Shown piece after piece: positions 51,882 through 60,502 of a DNA stretch of 64,000 bases (position 1 is the stretch's first letter; each line of letters begins with the position of its first letter). The position numbers and the translations under genes were made by a program. This DNA comes from JANLVI01 sp031363915 (GTDB lineage Bacteria; Vulcanimicrobiota; Vulcanimicrobiia; Vulcanimicrobiales; Vulcanimicrobiaceae): contig JANLVI010000013.1 of NCBI GenBank assembly GCA_031363915.1, positions 156,276 to 220,275 of the forward strand, given 5' to 3'. The notes under the pieces were generated by a model that made no database searches, had not been told where the DNA came from, and worked only from the letters and a program-made list of their open reading frames with translations.

Positions 51882-52685
51882 ATGATCGTCGACTTCCATT
51901 CGCACACCTACGAAAGCGATGGAGCGCTTTCGCCTGCTGACCTCTGCGCGGCAATGCACGAACGCGGCGTTTCAGTCTTTTCCATTACGGATCACGACTC
52001 TATGGCCGCCTATGCGAACCTGAGTGTCCCAGCATCGATGCAAGTGGTCGTCGGAATTGAAATCAACACGACGTATGGTGGCGACGAAGTGCATGTCCTT
52101 GGCTATCGGTTGCCGGTACAACACGCGGCGCTCGAAGCCACGCTCGAAACGAATCGGTTGGCGCGGCGTGAGCGCATCGCGTTGACTGTTCGAAAGCTCC
52201 AGGACGCTGGTTATGGGATCACTCTTGAAGCGGTACTAGCAGAAGCTGCTGGGCAGGCACTCGGACGTCCACATGTTGCAAGAGCGCTGATCCGTAACGG
52301 CGATGTGCCCGACATAGCAACAGCTTTCAACACTTTACTCGGCAACGGTAAACCCGCAAACGTTCCCTCGACTCATATTACGCCGCAGGAAGCGATTGCG
52401 GCGATTCACGCGGCGGGAGGCGTCTCCGTGCTTGCACATCCGGGGCGACTTTCCGGCGGCTTTGAGATTATTGATGAACTCGTGGAGCACGGACTAATGG
52501 GTTTGGAAGTCTTCTACCCCACCCACGACGCGGCGCAGGTGCAGCTCTTTAGCGACATCGCGAAAAAATTTCGATTACTGATGTCGTGCGGGTCGGATTT
52601 CCATGACATTCGCTCTCATCCGGGCGGAGTCGGCAGGGAGATCGATGAAGCGCAAATCAGACCGTTCCTGGAAGCGGTTACGTAA
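51882..52685 (+). CDS. PHP-domain phosphoesterase (YciV/TrpH type)
   Basis: 267 residues from ATG 51882; TTG 51876 adds two. The PHP metal site is complete: DFHSHTYESDG, SITDHDSMA, VVGIEINT, VHVLGY, VLAHPGR and CGSDFHD. The length and insert match the YciV/RNase AM group, whose members hydrolyse 3',5'-bisphosphate nucleotides and short oligoribonucleotides. PAP, the product of sulfotransferases, is such a bisphosphate, so removal of PAP is an attractive role in this locus. A general RNA-maturation role is the alternative. Confidence 0.85.
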   Translation: MIVDFHSHTYESDGALSPADLCAAMHERGVSVFSITDHDSMAAYANLSVPASMQVVVGIEINTTYGGDEVHVLGYRLPVQHAALEATLETNRLARRERIALTVRKLQDAGYGITLEAVLAEAAGQALGRPHVARALIRNGDVPDIATAFNTLLGNGKPANVPSTHITPQEAIAAIHAAGGVSVLAHPGRLSGGFEIIDELVEHGLMGLEVFYPTHDAAQVQLFSDIAKKFRLLMSCGSDFHDIRSHPGGVGREIDEAQIRPFLEAVT

Positions 52686-52951
52686 GGTTCAAGGTTCGTT
52701 CAAGAAATTTTGTAGTCGCGGTTCCCAAGGCGCATCATACGCCGTCTGATGATGCATCGACGTTGCGCCCGACCGAAATGACGCGCAGATTCACCGCGAT
52801 CGGCGAGCACATCGCTCTCGATAACGAAGGGGGCGCCTTCGTAAACGGCTCGGGGCCCGCATTCGCTGCGGGCGTCGTCGAAATTCCAAACGGCCCGGGA
52901 GATTTACAAGCGCAGAACTGCGCGAGACTATCGTTGCGCTCGCGGAATGTG

Positions 52952-53840
52952 TCAACGCTTTTGAGACCAGGTTCGGTCGCGAATGCTATGCTGCGGTCTG
53001 CGTTCTTCGCTTCTTCCGCGGTGGATGTCCTCGGGCGTGAGCAAGGCGATCCGCATATGCCGATGCTCGGCGTTGTACCATGCAAAGAAGCGACGGCAAT
53101 ACGCGCGAGCCTGTTCGATATTTGCGAAGGCACTAAGGAAAGTTGGGCAATACTTGAGCGTTTTGTAGTGCGACTCGATGAACGGACTATCGTTGGACAC
53201 GTGAGGCCGCGAACGACTCTTTACGACGCCGAGGTCAGCGAAGAGCTGCGTCAGCGTCTTCGATGTCATGGATGTGCCGCCGTCGCTGTGAACTACAAGT
53301 CCGCCGGGATCAACGCATTCTTTTTCGATCGTCTCCGTGAATAGTTCTTTTGCAAGCGTGGCGTTTTTGCGCGATTCAAGCCGCCAGCCGACGACGTATC
53401 GACTGTAAACGTCGAGCACGACGTATAGGTGACAATACGTCCACTTCTGCGGGCCAAGAAGCTTTGTGATGTCCCACGACCACACTTGATTGGGTGCAGT
53501 TGCTGAGCTCTGGTTTGATAGACGCCGGATGCGATGCCAAGCGCCGTCGTTCGCGTGTTTCTCGCGCGGCTCGAAGGACGCGGTACATCGTCGAAATCGA
53601 TCCAAGATACACACCTTCGTCGAGCAAGGTGGCGTATATTTCACGAACGCTCAAGTCCGCGGAACGTTTGGTGTGCGCAACAGCAAGAATCGCCGCACGT
53701 TCGGAATCTGTGAGAGCACGCGCCGATTCAGCTTTGACTTTTTGAAAAGCGCGCACGCGCGACTTAACACGACGTTGCATCGTCGCGCGCGCTATACTAA
53801 GTACCGAGCAGGCCTCTCGCATGCCGACCGACTCGGCCAA
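52952..53840 (-). pseudogene. IS3-family transposase orfB, frameshifted
   Basis: The N-terminal part (53840 down to about 53505) reads MREACSVLSIARATMQRR and TMYRVLRAARETRERRR. At 53504 one base appears inserted after a GAGCTC, and the protein continues in the next frame with ATAPNQVWSWDITKL. All three catalytic residues are still legible: WSWDITK, VHSDGGTSM and SNDSPFIESHYKTLKY. The C-terminus ends abnormally after EERR. Confidence 0.85.
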
Positions 53841-53845
53841 GGTAT

Positions 53846-54235
53846 TCAGGATTTCTTCGACCGCTCGTCGTCCGTCGCACTCTCGCTTGCGATCATTTGC
53901 AAGAGCGCGTGCGCTTTTCCCAGCCCCTCCACCATAATCTCTGCCTTCGCGGCGCGGCGCTCGAGGCGGGCGTTCTCGCTGCGAAGTTTCTGCAGTTCGG
54001 TTGTCAACGGATTTGCGCGGCGATCGCGTTTCTTTGGAGGATCGACGTTGGCAAGCTGCTTTCTCCAGTTCGCCAGGTGCGAGCTATAAATGGCGTGCTT
54101 GCGGATGACGGCTGCGCGATCGGCGGCATTTTCGCACGCATCGTATTCGGCGAGAATGGCCTCTCGCTGCACAGCGGTGAAGGCGCGACGTGTCCGTTGC
54201 GAGCGGACCTCGGGATCCGATTTCATGTGTAGCAA
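53846..54235 (-). CDS. IS3-family transposase orfA
   Basis: 129 residues. Helix-turn-helix region RRAFTAVQREAILAEYDAC, then HAIYSSHLANWRKQL, followed by a heptad-rich helix (LTTELQKLRSENARLERRAAKAEIMVEGL) that pairs OrfA with OrfAB in this family. Start codons at 54235 or 54226. A deletion derivative of the same gene lies at 62011-62233. Confidence 0.82.
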   Translation of the reverse strand: MLHMKSDPEVRSQRTRRAFTAVQREAILAEYDACENAADRAAVIRKHAIYSSHLANWRKQLANVDPPKKRDRRANPLTTELQKLRSENARLERRAAKAEIMVEGLGKAHALLQMIASESATDDERSKKS

Positions 54236-54272
54236 CCTTAGTTGCCCTTAAAGAATTATCCGGCAAATGCCG

Positions 54273-54298
54273 GACTCCACTCATGTTGACACAGAGGG
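54273..54298. repeat. 26-bp repeat, copy 1 (IS end)
   Basis: An exact 26-base block (starting GACTCCACTCATG and ending ACAGAGGG) at the 5' end of IS3 copy 1. Identical copies lie at 56092-56117 and 62271-62296. Confidence 0.9.
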
Positions 54299-54372
54299 AA
54301 GCCGCCACGCGCGTACTGATACGCAATCGATGATTAGACTCAACTACCTAGTTCGCAAACCCATTGCGGGCT

Positions 54373-54648
54373 CTACGAAGCGTCTCGTACCCGGAATAAA
54401 CTCAAAATCTTTTTTCGAGAAAGGATAAACTCGATAGCCTGTAGTCCAATAAATCCAGACAATGCAAAAGGGTCGTGTCGAAGCTGCAAGAGAGCAATCA
54501 GCAACGCAATCCTAATTAGTACACCAAAGACTACGAAGCCCTTGCCGAATTTTTCATTTACTGAACGCACATTAAGCAAAAACCAAATCAAAATCATGAT
54601 CAGCGCGACACCCTTCAAGACAAGCGAAAGTGTGGCGTCTTCGTTCAT
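54373..54648 (-). CDS. Small membrane protein, unknown
   Basis: 91 residues from ATG 54648, preceded by AAGGGAG at good spacing. It has two or three hydrophobic helices (LVLKGVALIMILIWFLLNV, GFVVFGVLIRIALLIALLQL, and a weaker one), ending in a basic cytosolic tail KKILSLFRVRD. No family recognised. It lies between two IS elements and is probably an original resident gene. Confidence 0.55.
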   Translation of the reverse strand: MNEDATLSLVLKGVALIMILIWFLLNVRSVNEKFGKGFVVFGVLIRIALLIALLQLRHDPFALSGFIGLQAIEFILSRKKILSLFRVRDAS

Positions 54649-54902
54649 ATCGCTCCCTTCGGCAACATGGCCGGAGCTCTTCACGGTCAGTCGTATGACT
54701 ATGCGTAAGGAGCAGAATCTCGCGATGTAAAGTCGTAGGGTCATGACATAACCAAGGTAGCCGAATTAGCAGGCTATGAACCTATTGGTGTCCGTGTAGC
54801 ACCATAAAGAGGACGAGAGAGGTGGCCCCGGATAGTCGGACGGCGGTTTAAGTGATGACTCTGCTCACCTGAGGGCAAAAAGCCCTTGATAGAGGAGCAG
54901 AA

Positions 54903-55204
54903 ATGGCACGACGCATCCGGCGGAACCACTCCGCAGCCTTTAAGGCGAAAGTGGCTCTTGCAGCGATCAAGGATGAGCAGACTATCGTGGAGCTTTCGAA
55001 GCGTTTCGAGGTTCATCCGAAATCAGATCGCAATGGAAAGCGCAGTTGCTCGACAATGCCACCTCGGCGTTCGACGGAAGTCGGCCGGCAAGCGAGGCTC
55101 CCGATCTGAAGGCGTTGCACGCGAAGATTGGCCAGCAGGCGTTGGAGATTGATTTTTTAGAAAGCGCGCTCGGTCGCGAAACGGATGCGGACGCAAAGCG
55201 ATGA
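54903..55204 (+). pseudogene. IS3-family transposase orfA, frameshifted
   Basis: It starts MARRIRRNHSAAFKAKVALAA with KDEQTIVELSKRFEVHP (helix-turn-helix). Between about 55017 and 55040 the frame changes, and the expected continuation appears in the next frame as QWKAQLLDNATSAFDG and then KIGQQALEIDFLESALGRE. The stop overlaps the orfB start. Confidence 0.85.
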
Positions 55205-56031
55205 TCGATGTGAAGCACGATCTCCCGCTGACGCGTCAAGCTGCACTCTTGAATATTTCGCGCGGCTCGATTTACTACAAAGCCAAAGGGCCTTCGCAGC
55301 TCGATCTTCGACTCATGCGCGACGTCGATCGACTGCACACGGAGTACCCCTTTATGGGCGCACGGATGCTCCGGGATAAGCTGGCGTTGCAAGGCGATCG
55401 AATTGGTCGTCGCCACGTAGCACGGCTTATGCGCGTGATGGGGATTGAAGCATTGTATGCTCAGAAATCGACGAGCCGTCGCCATCCGCAACATTTCGTT
55501 TTTCAATATCTGCTACGAGACATCGCGATCGAGAAGCCGAATCACGTATGGTGCGCCGATATAACGTATATCCCGGTGGAGCGCGGCTTCCTGTATCTCT
55601 TCGCGGTTATGGATTGGGCGACGCGCCGCATCTTGGCGCGGCGACTTTCCAACAATCTCACAACCGACTGCTGCATCGATGCCGTCGAGGAAGCAGTCGA
55701 ACGATACGGACCGCCAGAGATCTTTAACACCGATCAAGGCGTGCAGTTCACTTCAAGCGACTTCGTGCAAGTTATTCGTGAGAAGCACGGTATCGCGTTG
55801 AGTATGGACGGCAAAGGCTGCTGGCGCGACAACGTCATGATCGAGCGCTTCTGGCGATCGCTCAAGTACGAGGAAGTCTATCTGCATGCCTACGATGGCA
55901 CCTCGGCCGCGAAATCCGGCATCGGGAAATACGTAGCGTTTTATAACAGCTCTCGGCCGCATTCGGCTCTCGACGGACGAACACCGGACGCGGTATACTT
56001 TACCCAATCGCCGAGGAACATCGCGGCGTAA
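55201..56031 (+). CDS. IS3-family transposase orfB, intact
   Basis: 276 residues. Helical N-terminus with LNISRGSIYYKAKG and YPFMGARMLRDKL, then the integrase core with all three acidic residues: VWCADITYIP, IFNTDQGVQFTS and RDNVMIERFWRSLKYEEVYL. It ends with FYNSSRPHSALDGRTPDAVYF. The ATG overlaps the orfA stop. Without a functional orfA it may be unable to transpose. Confidence 0.92.
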   Translation: MIDVKHDLPLTRQAALLNISRGSIYYKAKGPSQLDLRLMRDVDRLHTEYPFMGARMLRDKLALQGDRIGRRHVARLMRVMGIEALYAQKSTSRRHPQHFVFQYLLRDIAIEKPNHVWCADITYIPVERGFLYLFAVMDWATRRILARRLSNNLTTDCCIDAVEEAVERYGPPEIFNTDQGVQFTSSDFVQVIREKHGIALSMDGKGCWRDNVMIERFWRSLKYEEVYLHAYDGTSAAKSGIGKYVAFYNSSRPHSALDGRTPDAVYFTQSPRNIAA

Positions 56032-56091
56032 TTGGCAGAGTCATCCACTTATAAATCGTGAACTGCTGTTCAGATAACCGGGGCCACCTCT

Positions 56092-56117
56092 GACTCCACT
56101 CATGTTGACACAGAGGG
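56092..56117. repeat. 26-bp repeat, copy 2 (solo IS end)
   Basis: An identical copy of the block at 54273-54298, immediately after the IS end at 56091 and without any transposase beside it. A solo remnant of an element of the copy-1 type. Confidence 0.9.
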
Positions 56118-56335
56118 CTGAAGTTTCTTACAAGCCGCTAGAACGTTGACCCGAAAGAATGCCCGGTAGATCAGCTCGTCTCGAAAAGCGAGGAAGACCC
56201 ACTTGCGGCCAGTTGAGCGGCGGAATAGAGACCTGCTTCGGTAGCGGTATGCCGCCCCCGAGCACGTGCGGGATCATCTGCCGGAGCGGCAACTTCACGA
56301 GGGAAGGGGCCAAGGCCAGCAAGGGGTGTCGAGGT

Positions 56336-58894
56336 ATGCTGCGAAGGTCGTGTGCGGTCATGGCACTCGCACGCGCGAGGATCCGGAAACTCATCGTTGA
56401 GGCTGCTCGCAAGGGTGTTGCGATCATCAGCGCTCCTGCGGGGTGTGGGAAGACTGAAGCCGTATTCGATGCCCGGCCTCATCTCGGTGATATCTTCGAC
56501 GTTGTGCTCGCAGCCGAGGTGGTTCCGGCGGGCGAACTTGGTCGCGCCTTAGTCTCGACCCTCGCTCCGCGCGATTTGCGAAATTACGGGACGCTGCTCG
56601 ATCGATCACCTCCCGTGAGCGAAATCGTCACCTGGTTTGTCAGGCGCCTTCGGAACGTCGCCGGCACCGTGATCGTCGACGATTTTCACCGGACGGCGGT
56701 CGACGATCGGGCAGCGGAACTTCTCCGCGGCGTGATCGAAGGAACGCGCGGGCGGCTTCGATGGATCATCGCTAGCCGGACCATGCCTGATTTCCCGATC
56801 GGTAGTTGGCTTGCAACGGGCCATCTGGGAATGACGATCGACGAGGACGATCTCCGCTTTACCAGCGCCGAGGCCATCGCGCTTACACGGTCGCTTGAGA
56901 TTGAAATCGACGCGGCGAGCCTCCACGCGATCATTGAAGATACCGGCGGGTGGGCAATCGCGCTCCGCTTATCGCTCGATTTCTGGGAGCGGACGCGCTC
57001 CGTTCAGCCGTTGCGAATGCGAACGCGCGAGGTGCTGTTCCGGTATATCGAATCCGAAATCTGGGGACTTCTCGATTCCGATGAGGAGCGCACGTTACTT
57101 TGCGCAGCAAGCCTCCTCAATCCAATTCGTCTCTCGGTGCTCAAGCAGGCCGGATTTCCGAACGCGGCCGACACGTTGCAGCGTATCCGGCGTGTACCCT
57201 TAGTCACGCGATCGGAAGATAACCGGTATCGCATCCACGACATCCTTCGTGATTTTGCGCTGCAGCGGCTGAACGAACGCGGCGATCTGCTGGCCGTCGT
57301 TAAACGCATCGGCTTTGCGCTCCATGATGTCGGGCAAGATACCGAGGCTCTGAATTTGTATGCCGAGGTTGGCGACCACGAATCGACGCTGGAACACCTT
57401 GCAAGAAACGGGCTCGCGTTGCTCGACTTTGGGCGGCGCGCGGCGGTAACGCTTGCCATTGCATCTCTCCCGCGATCGATGCAGAAGACCGCGATTATTT
57501 CAGGACTTCACGGCGTCCTCGACGAGTCGATCGGGTCATTCGTGAAGGCAGAGCAACACTACCGCGAAGCCTTAGACGGCGACATCTCAGCGGCAACGCG
57601 CATTATGCTTGCGCGTCGCTTTGCCGTCTTACTCATCAACCGCGGTCGGTCAAAAGAGGCGATTTCGGTCCTACAAAAGGCTCTGCCGTACAGTGTATCA
57701 ATTCAAGAAGAGATCGTGCTACGGGCCGTAATGGCCACGGCTTATGCTTTTTCTAATGCGGTACTCGAAGCTGGCGAGTCGATCGAGTTTGTCGAGCGGA
57801 ATCTTCAATCGCTCGACATCGAGCCGCGAGTTCGCGCCTTCCACGAGTTGGCATTTGCGTCGCTTTATCTTCAAAACTACGTGGCCGCCGATCATTTCGG
57901 TCGCCAGTCTGTGGAAGTCTCGACTCAGCTTGGACTTCACGCGCATGCCGCCCGCTCGTACTCTGTTCTCTGCGCATCGACCCTTATAACAACACCGCAG
58001 CCAGAATCGGCCGCGGTCTTTGCTCAGGAGTGGGTAACCTCCGCAGAACGCGGCGGCGATGCGCTCCTTCTTACCGGAGCCCATCGCCTCAAATACATCA
58101 TTGCCGTCGACTCCGGAAACGATGAAGCAGCGTCTGCAGCAGAGCAGGCTCTAGCAGATCTGGGAGACATTCGCTCGTTTAACGACACGCTGCCGGCGCG
58201 AATTGCTCGTGCGATGCGCGAGGTCGGGAAGGGCAACCTGGCACGCGCGGCAAGCGCCCTCGTTAACCTGGCGGACCAGGATCTCTCGTCGGCCGAGCGC
58301 GTCTTGCGTACCTCGATGCTTGCGGTCATTCGGGCCGGCCAGCGCAACGTGGACGATGCAAAAGCGTTGCTGAAGCATCCCTCGCTTGTTGCAATTGGTG
58401 AGAGCGGCGATCTCTTCGCGCGCCGCTACCATAACCTTGCGCAGGCTTACCGTGCTCTTGCTTTATGGATGACCGATAGTCGGGTGACAGCACGTCGGGT
58501 CATATCCTCAAACGTTGAACTTGCCGGTGTGGCGCCGCGTGACCAGCTCCTCATCCAAGCGATTCAGGCGTTCTGCAATACTTCGTTTCAGGCAGTCGAT
58601 GGCAAAGTTGCAGCGGAGATCACGCGCGACCTTACCGAAGTTGGATTGCATGGATTCGCAGCATTCCTCACTTCGCTCTGCACGCATTCGGAGTCGAAGC
58701 TCTCGCCGTTAACTGCAAGCGAATTAAAAGTGCTGCGCGCATTCAGCAATGGGTCGACCGAAGAGAATGTCGCTGAAGAACTTGGAAAATCGAAGCATAC
58801 CGTTCATAGCCAAATGAAAGCTATCATAAAGAAACTTGATTGTTCGGGTCGGCACGAAGCTTTGGAATTCGCTCGCGCGCAAGGCTGGCTGTAG
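56336..58894 (+). CDS. MalT-like ATP-binding LuxR-family regulator
   Basis: About 852 residues from ATG 56336; ATG 56360 is as likely, and the frame upstream to 56159 is not protein-like. An AAA/STAND ATPase comes first: P-loop IISAPAGCGKTEAV, Walker B GTVIVDDFH, sensor-like WIIASRTMPDFP. A helical TPR-like sensor arm follows (about 330-780). A C-terminal LuxR helix-turn-helix closes it: LTASELKVLRAFSNGSTEENVAEELGKSKHTVHSQMKAIIKKL. Such large ATP-dependent activators respond to a small ligand. A decayed paralogue is at 60503. It may control the HD-GYP gene between them. Confidence 0.85.
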   Translation: MLRRSCAVMALARARIRKLIVEAARKGVAIISAPAGCGKTEAVFDARPHLGDIFDVVLAAEVVPAGELGRALVSTLAPRDLRNYGTLLDRSPPVSEIVTWFVRRLRNVAGTVIVDDFHRTAVDDRAAELLRGVIEGTRGRLRWIIASRTMPDFPIGSWLATGHLGMTIDEDDLRFTSAEAIALTRSLEIEIDAASLHAIIEDTGGWAIALRLSLDFWERTRSVQPLRMRTREVLFRYIESEIWGLLDSDEERTLLCAASLLNPIRLSVLKQAGFPNAADTLQRIRRVPLVTRSEDNRYRIHDILRDFALQRLNERGDLLAVVKRIGFALHDVGQDTEALNLYAEVGDHESTLEHLARNGLALLDFGRRAAVTLAIASLPRSMQKTAIISGLHGVLDESIGSFVKAEQHYREALDGDISAATRIMLARRFAVLLINRGRSKEAISVLQKALPYSVSIQEEIVLRAVMATAYAFSNAVLEAGESIEFVERNLQSLDIEPRVRAFHELAFASLYLQNYVAADHFGRQSVEVSTQLGLHAHAARSYSVLCASTLITTPQPESAAVFAQEWVTSAERGGDALLLTGAHRLKYIIAVDSGNDEAASAAEQALADLGDIRSFNDTLPARIARAMREVGKGNLARAASALVNLADQDLSSAERVLRTSMLAVIRAGQRNVDDAKALLKHPSLVAIGESGDLFARRYHNLAQAYRALALWMTDSRVTARRVISSNVELAGVAPRDQLLIQAIQAFCNTSFQAVDGKVAAEITRDLTEVGLHGFAAFLTSLCTHSESKLSPLTASELKVLRAFSNGSTEENVAEELGKSKHTVHSQMKAIIKKLDCSGRHEALEFARAQGWL

Positions 58895-59256
58895 AGCAAC
58901 TGCGCCCGTGCGGAATCGGTCTCCGGATCCCGCGATCAAACAACTCAAATAGGCTCAATCGAGCACCGATCGTCGGTCATGGGAGCCCATTTTACGCCTA
59001 ACTTTGCCCAAGAGAAGTGACTCAATCGGGGCGAGTGCAGCGGCGATCGGCCGCGGAGGTTTCTCGAAAATATACCCTTATGGCAAAATGCATATACCCT
59101 AATCAGGGTATTCCCGACCAACCTCACTGGGTGTAGTGTCAGTGCATCCCCTCCGCGCTTCCATGTAAGGACTACACAACTGATGTTTACCGCAACGGTT
59201 ATTGCCGCAACCTTCGCGCATTGCCCCCTCGTTCCGCCGGTCTTGTAGGAACAATC
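58895..59256 (+). promoter_or_regulatory. Promoter region of the HD-GYP gene with a 7-2-7 dyad operator
   Basis: 362 bases without a larger gene. ATACCCT-AATC-AGGGTAT at 59094-59111 is a perfect dyad, and a further ATACCCT half-site lies exactly 22 bases upstream (59072-59078), two helical turns away. The TACCCTA-N2-CAGGGTA layout resembles the 7-2-7 heptamer sites bound by NarL/LuxR-type regulators. A possible 21-codon reading frame (59183-59248) precedes the HD-GYP start and could be a leader peptide or chance. Confidence 0.55.
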
Positions 59257-60258
59257 ATGTACGCACTCAAATCGCCTCCAGGCGCGATTGAGACGCCCGA
59301 TACGGCGATTTCCGCACACGCTGTTGAGATGCTCTCTGACGAGGTCTTCGCATCGCTCCCTTGTGCCGAAAGTTCTGTCGCGCTGTGCGCTGATCGTATT
59401 TCGGAGGCTCTCCGAACCGGCGATCCGACAGCTATCAAGACCTGGCTCTTGCGTGAGACGCATGCTGCATCGCAAAAAGAGATCTTCGGAGTGCTCGATG
59501 CAACGTGTAACGCTGTCGCTGCCTCTGCACGCGACCTAAAACAACTGCGCCTCATGTCAGCTCTTCTCGAGCAAGTCCGAGCCGAGGTGAGTGACGACAT
59601 GCATAAAATGCACTCGAGTCGACGGATTGATAATATGAAAGCACCCGATATCCAGAAAGTGGCCTCGGGCTTACTTTCGATGATCGAAGCGTACGACGCC
59701 GATACAGCTGTTCATCTTCGCGCAACTGCGACGCTCGCCCGGCGAATTGCCGAGACGATGCACCTCTCGCCGAAGATGATCGCTGACATCGAGCTTGCAG
59801 CGCTGATGCATGACATCGGAAAAATCCGCGTGCCGGTCGAGGTCCTGACGAAACCGGGATCTTTGACGGCCCATGAGTGGGGGCTGATGAAACAGCACCC
59901 GCAGACCGGGTTTGAGATGCTCGAGCGTGTCGCTGAGCTCCAACATGTCGCTCATATCGTCAAGTCGCACCACGAACGTATCGATGGCGCTGGCTATCCG
60001 GATCGACTCATCGGTGATGAAATTCCGCTCGAAGCGCGCGTCGTTGCCGTCGCCGATGCCTTTCACGCAATGACCGTAAAACGCTCGTACCGCGATAAGA
60101 TGGGACCGAAAGCTGCGCTCGATGAGTTGTACGCGAACCGGAACACGCAGTTTGATGCAGTCGTCGTCGGAGCGCTCTGTGAGAACTTCGGCTACGTGCC
60201 GCGTGAAATCGTAAAGACGTCGCCGGCAACAATCCAGGCATTGCGCCGAGGCGCTTAG
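59257..60258 (+). CDS. HD-GYP domain cyclic-di-GMP phosphodiesterase
   Basis: 333 residues from ATG 59257 with AGGA upstream. The N-terminal 130 residues are helical and of unknown role. The HD-GYP domain has H153, the HD pair 185-186 in AALMHDIGKIRVP, KQHPQTGFEML, KSHHERIDGAGYPD with GYP at 246-248, and RVVAVADAFHAMT. All metal-site and signature residues are present, so hydrolysis of c-di-GMP to pGpG/GMP is expected. It lies between two LuxR-type regulators and downstream of a dyad operator. It could tune the polysaccharide system upstream, though IS elements now lie between. Confidence 0.9.
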   Translation: MYALKSPPGAIETPDTAISAHAVEMLSDEVFASLPCAESSVALCADRISEALRTGDPTAIKTWLLRETHAASQKEIFGVLDATCNAVAASARDLKQLRLMSALLEQVRAEVSDDMHKMHSSRRIDNMKAPDIQKVASGLLSMIEAYDADTAVHLRATATLARRIAETMHLSPKMIADIELAALMHDIGKIRVPVEVLTKPGSLTAHEWGLMKQHPQTGFEMLERVAELQHVAHIVKSHHERIDGAGYPDRLIGDEIPLEARVVAVADAFHAMTVKRSYRDKMGPKAALDELYANRNTQFDAVVVGALCENFGYVPREIVKTSPATIQALRRGA

Positions 60259-60278
60259 GCGTCCTCGATCGCGACTCG

Positions 60279-60340
60279 ATGGGGGGAGACCCTCTCCGCT
60301 ATCTGACCAGTAACGGAGAGCCCCCATCTTTTATTTTCTT
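60279..60340 (+). terminator. Terminator after the HD-GYP gene
   Basis: A two-part stem (GGGGG with CCCCC at 60321-60325, CTCTCCG with CGGAGAG at 60314-60320) is followed by a T-rich run TCTTTTATTTTCTT. A further palindrome AACGCTAGCGTT lies at about 60386-60397. Confidence 0.75.
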
Positions 60341-60502
60341 CCGACGAGCGTCGCTTGGGTGCGGGCATAAAAGAGCGGTAGCGGTAAAACGCTAGCGTTC
60401 TTTTATTTCTGACTTGCTCGTTTAAGCCTAGGAGGCAGAAGCGGCAGTTCTCCGGCGCATTACGGCGCAGGCTCTGACTGTGACTGAAGAATGCCGTGGG
60501 CT

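Larger units (their letters stand above)
52952..54291 (-). mobile_element. IS3-family element copy 1, decayed
   Basis: It contains an orfA gene and a frameshifted orfB with DDE motifs. The 5' end (right side here) is probably at the TGTTGACA around 54284-54291, inside a 26-bp block found three times in the window. No matching inverted end is seen on the left, and the transposase C-terminus diverges after RSEERR, so the 3' end is truncated near 52985. The 266 bases to the left (52686-52951) hold no confident gene, only a short coding-like scrap (AELRETIVALAECVNAFE) cut by the element. Confidence 0.75.
54818..56091 (+). mobile_element. IS3-family element with terminal inverted repeats
   Basis: Ends AGAGGTGGCCCCGG at 54818-54831 and its reverse complement at 56078-56091 enclose about 1.27 kb with orfA and orfB. 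No target-site duplication is visible. Its right end abuts a 26-bp remnant of another IS. OrfB is intact but orfA is frameshifted, so the copy is probably not autonomous. Confidence 0.85.

Noticed and set aside
53490..54089. A 199-codon plus-strand frame across IS3 copy 1
   Set aside because: It runs opposite to clear transposase orfA and orfB reading and has no domain.
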